This document shows positions 48,001 to 57,531 of a stretch of 60,000 nucleotides of DNA, piece after piece; the stretch's first letter is position 1; the number at the start of each line of letters is the position of its first letter. Origin of the DNA: Apostichopus japonicus (lineage: Eukaryota; Echinodermata; Holothuroidea; Aspidochirotida; Stichopodidae); contig NC_092568.1 of NCBI RefSeq assembly GCF_037975245.1, positions 8,631,001 to 8,691,000 of the forward strand. The letters run 5' to 3'. Both the position numbers and the translations under genes were made by a program. The notes beneath the pieces were generated by a model that was given only the letters and a program-made list of their open reading frames with translations, searched no databases and was not told the origin of the DNA.

Positions 48001-51000
48001 AATGACTTTTGCCCGTTGTACCAAGACCTTGACAAAATCCGGCAACACACCACTTCATCGATAACAAGTGATCGGGTTGTGTATTAGTGACGTCTAGAGG
48101 TCGACGTCCACTGACCTACATGGAGTGTGACCACTCCCGATTTTGCAATTTCCAAGATCAGGTCCGAAAATGCTAAGGACACTGAACTGTATCGATATCT
48201 AGCAATATCTAGGTATGAAAATCCGAAGATCTACCCTAAACTGAAGGCAGATAGAGAACCGGTGCCTTCAGTATGTAATGAACTTGAAACTGTGCATCTT
48301 TCGAAATGAAAAGAATGTGGGGCATCGCACAATAAACAGATAAAAATTATTTATTTCAGTCTTTTGTTTTCAATTACTCGAATTTGTAAAGCATACAGCA
48401 GATATCACATCATATCAGTGAGCATGAAAATGGCGTTCCAGGATGAACAACTTCCAAATTGTATATGCACCCAAGCCGAAAAGGTGTGAGCTTATATTTG
48501 TTCTTAACGTGTAGCATATTATGGATTTATATGCCAGGGTGTTATAACACACTAACACGTGTTATGTTTTGGGAGCATGCGAGAGCTAGATGTGTTAAAG
48601 ATACAATACAGTAAATCGTAGTGGTATTATATTTTTTATTTTTTTTATTTTTATATCTTTTCATATTTTTATATAATATAAAATATTTTTTTATTTTTTA
48701 TATTTTTTTTTATTTTATATTTTTATATATTTTTTAACACAGGCCGTAATAAAAAGGCCTGTAGCATAACAAGTGTTATCATGTTATAATACAGATGCAT
48801 ATAAATGCATATAATATTATTCAAGTCGAAAACGCTATTATAAGCAACTGTACAATTCGGTTCGGGTGGTATATGTATGTAGTGTTCGGTCTCGGAAATA
48901 TATGGTAGTTTTTCATTCCATTCAACGAAGTTTGATAGTAAAGCCGTTATAAGAGGTTTTGATATTTGTACACCAATAAATAAACTGTGTCTGAATTTTC
49001 GAAAATTCCCTGACCACCATTCTTCATCATACTTCCCTCTACTCGTGCAATTTTGACCGGTCTGTTAGGGGTTGAAGGAGGTTTTTTCTATATTGGTGTC
49101 CATAGATGAAATTTGTGCAACATTATGGGTATTTTTGGAAGAGAATTTATTCACGAGAGTGTGAATTTTCAAATTCTGAACAAATAATGGGCGCAAAACC
49201 TTGAAAAATTGTGCTTACGGGTATTGTGGGCCGCGACGTAGAATCACCTACAAAAAGCAATGATCCACAGGAGATGCAATGAGGTCGAACAGGATGTGTG
49301 ACTGGTGATAATCTTCAAAAAGGTTATGGATGACAAAAACTATTAGGAAATTCTTGATTATCAGGCAAAAGTGTACATTTGGTTGGTCATTTCAAGCCCG
49401 AGAAGTGCCATTTCCGGTAATCTGGGGGGGGGGGGGGGTAACAAAACCCGAAATGTTCTTGTACGCTGCGCGCCAACCGATGGTGGCGCTCCGCTTAGAT
49501 GATTCGCGTCCCGGGTTAGAAAATCCTGGATACGCCCCTGATACGTGTATAATGTAAAAAAGGACGGTGCTAGCAATGTCCCTTGAGGGGCTCCCGTATA
49601 TGGTAGGCCATACGGGAAATAATTGCTGATTTAATGTCCGTACGAAATAAAATTATTACCGGTATTAATTCTATTTAATACCGGCATTAATTCTCAGCCA
49701 TTCACCATGCAGCTTCATATGCCGGTATTAAATATAATTAATACGGGCATTAAATATAATTAATACGGACATTAAATATAATTAATACGGGCATTAAATA
49801 GAATTAATACGGGTATTAAATATAATTAATACGGGCATTAAATATAATTAATACGGGCATTAAATAGAATGAATACGGGCATTAATAAAATTAATACGCG
49901 CATTAAATAGAATTAATACGGGTATTAAATAGAATTAATACGGGTATTAAATAGAATTAATACGCGCATTAAATAGAATTATTACGGGTATTAAATAGAC
50001 CAATCACATCAGCAGGATTCTCACTTGTTCATTTGATCTGATCGCCGCGCCAACCTACAACTTACGTTCTTCGAAGAATAACAAGACGGTTCAAAGCATT
50101 GCGAACTGATAAAACATCGGACTGGTAAGTATCGTTCGCTTCTCGACGAAAATCATGCAAAAATTGTTCTTTGTCTGTCATGCGTGCCATTGCGTTGTAT
50201 GTTGTACCTTGATTGCTAGCTACAACTACACTGCTCTCACGCTGGGGGATTAACACTAGCTCAGACTGAGCATGGTAACAAAATTCGCTGATGTGATTGG
50301 TCTATTTAATGCGCGTATTAATTTTTATTAATGCCCGTATTAATTCTATTTAATGCCCGTATTCATTCTATTTAATGCCCGTATTAATTCTATTTAATAC
50401 CCGTATTAATTCTATTTAATACCCGTATTAATTATATTTAATACCGGCATATGAAGCTGCATGGTGATTGGCTGAGAATTAATGCCGGTATTAAATAGAA
50501 TTAATACCGGTAATAATTTTAATTCGTACGGACATTAAATCAGCAATTATTTCCCGTATGGCCTACCATACCCGTATTAGAACAAATTGTATATGAGAAC
50601 GACAAGTAGGGCTAAGTTTAACAAATTGTGTTCTGTTTGTAAGGTAATTCATGATCCAGTGAATTATGCCATTGGGAACCATCATTTTTATAAGTTTGTC
50701 GACCAAGATATGGGGTTGAATCCGGGTATTAAAGGTGGATAAAAAGTCAAGGAACATAACACGGGCAGATTTCCCACGACAGGAATGTTCAAGGCTATCA
50801 AAGGTTCAAGGTTCAATGTTCAAGTTGGGAATAAAGCCTTCAAGGATTACAAGGATGGCATCTTCCCAACTATACTGCGGAACTCGATTGGTATGTAAAC
50901 TGAAAAGGATCTAAAAAGGGAACTGCAAATGGTTTAAAACGTTCTAAAACTATACGTTCACAAATTTTCATTGGCACAGCGGTGAGGGGTAACAGGTCGA

Positions 51001-54000
51001 CGTAAGTCATTCAGACAAGATATTTCAGATTTTTTGGGAACTGGTATGATACATGATTGATTTCCATAAAATAGGGATTGAACGAGTTTTAAGAGACTGA
51101 TTATAAATATAATTAAAAATATTTGCCAATTGAATTACACATTGTTTTAAAACTCGTGGCGAAAGTCTATCAGGACCTGTAGCGCCTTTGGTGAGTAGAG
51201 CCTAGCAAAATGGCGGCGAACCTCGCCCTCAGTAACCGTTAAATTACAATCAGCATTTAAAAACAGCTGTTGTAAAGTGTCAAGTTTAGCTGAAAAACGA
51301 TGTTGCTCAAAACGGTTGTTCGCATAGTCTACATTGATTTTAGGTAAATGGCAAGATTTAGAATTATTATTGTAAACCACTCATCAAACGCATGCCTTCC
51401 CAAACCCGCTTCATGTTATTTCCAGTAAAATGTCCTTTAACTTTGTCACGTTATGATGCCTTTTCCTCCCGAATGACCTTTTTGAGTTCAGACTGTATCT
51501 GCTTTAATCCATCCCGATACCTTTCACCAAATAGTCCCTTCTTCGATGAGTCTTGTTGATGACATCCTTCACTCGTTTTGATATCCGAGGCTTGTTGTTG
51601 CGAGGCCAATAATAAAAGATGTATATAGGCCTACTTGCTATCGAGCACGGGTACTCGAATACGATTAATGTCTGTTAGAGACTGCATGTTCAGAGAATTG
51701 TTTGAAAAGATTTTAATAACGATAAATGGAATGTATAGAATTGTGTTATAAGAAGGCCAAAGGGTAATATTTGAAGTCCTTGATTCGAGAGTCGAAGAGG
51801 GTATTTTGGAAATAAAACTCTCTCATTGGGATACCAAATTAAATTAACTCAACTTAAATCAACATAAGCAGCAAAGAGGAAATACCCGGCTGGCTCGCGT
51901 TAATACTCACTGTAATGTCCATATTATGGCAATATAGCCTCACCCCCTGTACTGTTAGTTATGTAGGCCTATACAACAGAACTGTTTTAGTGCGTATGTT
52001 ACTGCAGCACTTGATACATGTTTACTGTGTTATGCATGTAACTAATACAGTTCATATAGCCTACATGTTACTATTTCTGCTGCAGTAGACATGTTAATGT
52101 CATAAAGGTGTTACTGACATAGTACATCATATTTACATAACACGTTTTGTACTGCAGTGATATAACACGTTACCCTATGATAAACAATTAAACATACACT
52201 CTTAATATTCAATTCTTATGCCTGTCGCTGAAAACCACAAAGCACGCCATCTGATGTCATTGGATGTGCCGAAACTGTATATAGGCTGCTATGCATATAT
52301 ACCATTAAAGGGTGTATAGACCCGCGCACAAACAAACGTCTCATGCCGGTAATTTGACCTAGTTTCAAATGAGGTGTAACAAAAGTGTTAGACACCACCA
52401 TCGAGCCCAGAAAATACACACAAAGCTTGCTACCGTCGGTAATTAGACACTAGTGTACAGTCAATACATTCAGCTACGGTCAATACCCACAACACAGTGA
52501 ACATAGAAGCGATGGACATCTCAGGTCTAGATAAAAGATAACAAGGTATCATGTTTCATTACTGTCTGCATTTTGTAGCGACAAGAAGAAAACTTCACTT
52601 GCAAGCAACGAAAAGTTAACTTTTTCAGAGCGCGGCACGCGGTTTGGGGCGAGTCTTTAATGCCTTTAAATAGGCTATTCATGATTACATAGCTAGAATG
52701 TCAAGACGTCTCTGTCAGTAACGTATGGGATCTACCGGTCCCCGTGGGACTAAACATGACCCACCCCTATAGAGCCCGAACATATCCGACTGTGAATAAT
52801 GGTTGGCGTATAGACTCCCCTAGAATCAGTGGGAGTGTCAACATGGATACTGAAATCTTAACCTTGTTTCTAAAGATTTATGAATCATATATACAAGACT
52901 TGCAATAAGTGCTATCTTCTAAACAAGTGTCGTTTCATCATCAATATATATATATATATATATATAATTATATACATATATATATACACGTTTGGCAATT
53001 GAAGTTTGGAAATGAATGCGGGATAAGCTTCGTCAGACAGGTCGTATGAGGGCGTGATTTCGAACATAAAGTTATAGTGATTCGAAAGTTATGTTCCCTA
53101 GTTTTTTTGTTTGGATTAAAAAATCTCTCGAAAGGATAACAATTCAACTGGATTTGATTTGATTTGTGTTTTTTTTTTGACAAACGAAATACATGCAAAT
53201 GATATGCATGACAAAACCATCTATGAAACGGGGTTGTGGTGGAAGGAGTCTGTCTGCCCCATCTACCCACCTGACCCCTCCCCGTCCCCAGGGACACTGC
53301 TCATAATGAATCCCTTCTTGTTTCTGATTTCTTTTATCGTCACACTTAAATATTTGTCATCGTTTCTTTTGCTTTACATCTCTCGACAGATTTGATTCAA
53401 GCATCAAAACGAATTTTAACGAACTCAACTGTGATAGCATTGGTTCTTTCAACTTGCTGTGGAATAAATGCATTCGTCGGGTTAAGGGCGTTCAGTACCA
53501 AATATATAAACACACAGTTTGACGTTCCTGTCTCACAAGCATCTATGTTAGCAGGTAACTTAACACAAAGTAGTTACTTTGTTTATAATTTTTTTTTTGC
53601 GTTGACTTTGTTTTTGAGGGAGTGGGGGTACATTAGTTTGACCTTCCAAGACTTCCATAAATTGTCAGATCAATGAACTAACAAAGAAAAAGCTCGGAAT
53701 TGAAGTCGAAAAGTTTCTTTGATTTGCTTTTTTTATGTCACTGATACTAATACAATTTTTTATTCTATGTGCGACGATATTTTACGATTCAAAATGGAAT
53801 CGTTAATAACTAAAAAAAAAGGAAAAAGAACAAATAAGTCAATAAACTGCGTGACTTATTTTGATCGATTGTAATCCTCTTTTTTTGAGTCACATTTACT
53901 CCGTAATTGTGGAAAAGTTTGTCGAAAAACTGGCCACCATACCCCAAATAGCCGGCTGCCCTGGACCTCTTCTGTGTATAGCACGAATATGTTAGCGTAA

Positions 54001-57000
54001 GACAAATAATGTTCACGGGTATATTCAAACGTCAAAAAGCAGTTTATTTTGCATTTTTCAACGTATTTTCTTTTTCTGACGGTGCCGTCTATAAATGGAG
54101 GCAATTCCAATTTGTAAAAACTTATTAACATCCCATAATATGTTATCGTTTATCTTAGCTTTGCTCTTTAAATTTGTTATCAATCATTTTGAAACCTTAT
54201 TGCTTTTTTTACGTAAATCGTAACGTTTGTCTATTAATTATCTTGTAAGGTATTTTTTAGCTCAAACGTTTTCAATTATAAGTACAACGTTAATTAATGG
54301 CACAGCTGTAATATAATAATTAAAGGAAAAAAACTGCAGTGAAGATTATTTAACACATCTCAGAAAACTCAACGGTAGCTTTTGTTGTGTTTCTTCTGCA
54401 GGTATTATCATCATCCCGTGCGCCATATTTGGAAACATAACAGGCGGTATCATCGTGAAAAAACTGAAACTACAGAAGCGTGGAATGGCCATAATGGCCG
54501 TTATGCTTACAGCAGCCGCTCTCGTGGCTATACCATTTTTCTTTTTCGCTGGTTGCGAGCAAAATCCGAAAGCTGGCTTGACAGTACCTTATAGCATAAA
54601 TAATGACACGTATGTCTTTCTTGATTTTTTTTCATATAGCAACAGGTATGACTAATCACGTGGTGATAATGAAGATCATCACGTGATAAAAATGTTTAGC
54701 GGATGATAAAAACAGGCACAGCCTTCGTTTTCTATTGTCGAACAGAAGAAATGACAACAATAGGTATGATGTATCAAGTGATGGTGATGGCAATCATAGC
54801 CTAATGTAGACAATACATTTGGCAAAACAGAGAATAATGATAAAAATCATAGCATTTCATTGCTATTGAAGGACAATAGCAGTCACAACAATAGCTATAA
54901 CGTATCAAGCGATGGTGATGGCAATCATAACGTAATGCAGACAATACATTTGGCAAAACAGAGAATAATGATAAAAAATCATAGCATTTCATTGCTATTG
55001 AAGGACAATAGCAGTCACAACAATAGCTATAACGTATCAAGCGATGGTGATGGCAATCATAGCCTAATTACAGACTATACATTTGACAAAACACAGAATA
55101 ATGAAAACAATTAATCAAACCTTTCATTTCTATTGTAGATAGCAGTCACAACAATAGATATAACGTATCACGTGATGCGGTGATGGCAATCATAGTCTAA
55201 TGCAGACAATACATTTGACAAAACACAGAATAAAAAATGAAAAAAAAATACAATCTTTCATTTCTATTGTATAGGACAGTAACACACGTATAGCAACAGG
55301 TATAACGAATTAAATTTTATAATTTTCTGATTTTTTTTTTTTTTTTTTTTTTTGCAGAGTTGGTTGGACTTTACCAGATTTAGAATCTACTTGTAACGAA
55401 GACTGCATGTGCCCACCAGCCTACCGCCCGGTGTGTGGCTCAGACGGTATCACGTATACATCTCCATGTCACGCAGGGTGTTCCTCGAAAACTAGCGATC
55501 CTAACAATACAATGGTATCGTATAATCATTATCATCCATGCAAAACTCTGCAGGAAACATGAATTATTGACCCCTCGCCAAAAAAATGTCTTTATGCTAA
55601 ATAATGATCATTCCAGCAGGACAATGGTTCTATCTTTATAGGTTGTCAGATGGAGATATATGGTTATTATACTGTGAATACAGTGTGTTATGAAATTCTA
55701 TAACTCCATATATCAGAAAGTGAACCACTTTAAATTCGTATGTGAACAACATGAGAGCCAGTGATGACAATTGTTTGCAATGACCTTTGCCTCCCGTTTA
55801 GGTATAGTTGTAACCCAGTTATAGACATCATTACTTGAAAGAGGATGGACTTTGAAAGCCGCTTTTTGAGTTGGATTTGCAAAATATGTTATGATGTCAG
55901 TCTACAGTAAAATCCCATAACAAAGTTACTCAATAGTTTCATTAGTAGAGTTTTACTTCAAGTATTGAAGCAAAAATGGAAATTTTGAAATTTTATTTTA
56001 CGTCTTTTATACTACTAGGCCTATATGAAAAATGTCCGTCCGACAAACTGTTGGGGATTGAATCAAATTGATTAATTACTCATTTTAATTACATTCATTT
56101 GGTGAAAACCAGAATGAGGTATATACACTCGCCCTAATTGTGGTACGGTACCTTTTGTCAGTTCCTCATAAACAAAACAAATGTTCCATATAGGGTAACA
56201 TAATATATTGGTGGTTTAGATTTTCATGTATTCTCGTGTGTTTTTAATAATTCGACATTATTGGGAAAAAATCATAAAATATTGTTTTGTCATTTGGGTG
56301 ATCTGTTATTCAGTTTAAAGATAAAGGAGCATGTAAATATGCTATTTCTATTTAAAAAACAACTGAGGGTCAGATGTCATCATCGAGTTTTGTCTTAAAG
56401 GAGTGTTCCTCCAGACAATTGATAATATTCTAAAGGGGCGTGGAAGTTGTCTAAAGTGGAATATACTTAGAGATATTATATACTATGACACATATAAACT
56501 AAATTTCTGTCTTAAATCAACCCTTTAACGAAATATCTACAACACCTACATGTATGCTATGATTCTACAGTAGTTTATATACTACATATAGGGTGCTGAT
56601 GAAACTGCCTTATTTAAACTGGCATGGTTGTTTTAAACAATCATGTTCATGCATAAAGGACTTGCACAAGATGTGGTCAGATGTTTGAAAACATTATATA
56701 GTCATAAAACCCCAAGAGTATAGCGTTAAAAGCGTACTGTACCGTTAACTTAAACGCCAACATTATCATTATTGCCGGATTGCTATACCGTATAACTCTC
56801 GTTTCAATAGAGGCAAGGGCCTGTTGACAACTTCTTTTTTTTTATGGGAAAATAACAAAATACCACAAAAGCAATTGGTTAGGGTTGACTAAACAGGTCA
56901 ATTCAAATAATGCACAAAAAAAGAGAAGTAATTACTTCTTTTCTTTGGTTATTTATTTATTTGTTTTGTAGAAAAATTCCTTTTTTAAAGATTCTCTGAA

Positions 57001-57495
57001 TGTGTGTGGTTAATATTAACAAGAAAACAACAACTCTTATCTGTTTGACGATTTTGAAAAGCTTGGATTAATTCCTCTAAGTGAAATGATGATAAGTGGT
57101 ATACTGCATCGGGTTATGCTGTATGTCTGTGGCTAGAAAAGTCGAGGACTTGCAATAAACGAAAACATATCTACTTACAAATGAAACTGCTTCTTAGCCG
57201 CAAACCAAAGTCATTATATGTGGTTATGGCATATAGTTGTTACTGGAATGGAGGGGTTTACATGTGGTTTATATATGAATGCTCACAACATACGATTCCC
57301 ACAAGGAAACTAGAGAATTTCCAGAAACTTCACCGCACTTGACTAAATAAAAAGGCTAAATTCTCTGGAACACATTGATCTGCAACGACCTATTCGGTAA
57401 GAAACCGGGATCATGTTGTTATTTATATACGACATGAAGAATTTTATGGTATAACTTTATGAGAAAACATTTCAGACAGACAGACAGACATACAT

Positions 57496-57531
<36 letters not shown>

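Larger units (their letters stand above)
44136..49540. mobile_element. 5.4-kb composite TIR element with 5-bp TSD, inserted in LINE ORF
   Basis: The left end CAGGCGCGTATCCAGG (44136-44151) is the inverse of the right end CCTGGATACGCCCCTG (49525-49540) with one mismatch. The pentamer ATACG flanks both (44131-44135 and 49541-49545). Bridging the two flanks through one ATACG joins the minus-strand LINE motifs FFTLYT and KFADD in the same frame (one stop between them). No transposase frame is seen. Inside are two direct copies of a shared segment and two smaller insertions. Same family as the element at 28028. Confidence 0.9.
42935..51620 (-). mobile_element. LINE (non-LTR) retrotransposon remnant, interrupted by nested insertions
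   Basis: Minus-strand reverse transcriptase pieces run in order from high to low coordinates: [12 protein letters not shown] (about 51380-51420), then [30 protein letters not shown] and [12 protein letters not shown] (50590-50760), [17 protein letters not shown] (49545-49592), catalytic [12 protein letters not shown] (44041-44100), [10 protein letters not shown] (about 43860-43930), [17 protein letters not shown] (about 43400-43470) and the C-terminus [19 protein letters not shown] ending at about 43084. A 3' tail AAAAATAAAGTTTTACTTAT and TTATT-like repeats lie near 42940-42965. It resembles CR1/Jockey-group elements. There are several stops and frameshifts, so it is dead. The upstream limit (about 51620) is approximate. 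Confidence 0.88.

Noticed and set aside
49330-49557. Frames ending in Gly/Pro-rich peptides near the right end of the 5.4-kb element
   Set aside because: They lie across the terminal inverted repeat and G run; no conserved protein.
54801-55114. Open frames on both strands with repeated peptide blocks
   Set aside because: 131-bp tandem repeat inside an intron.
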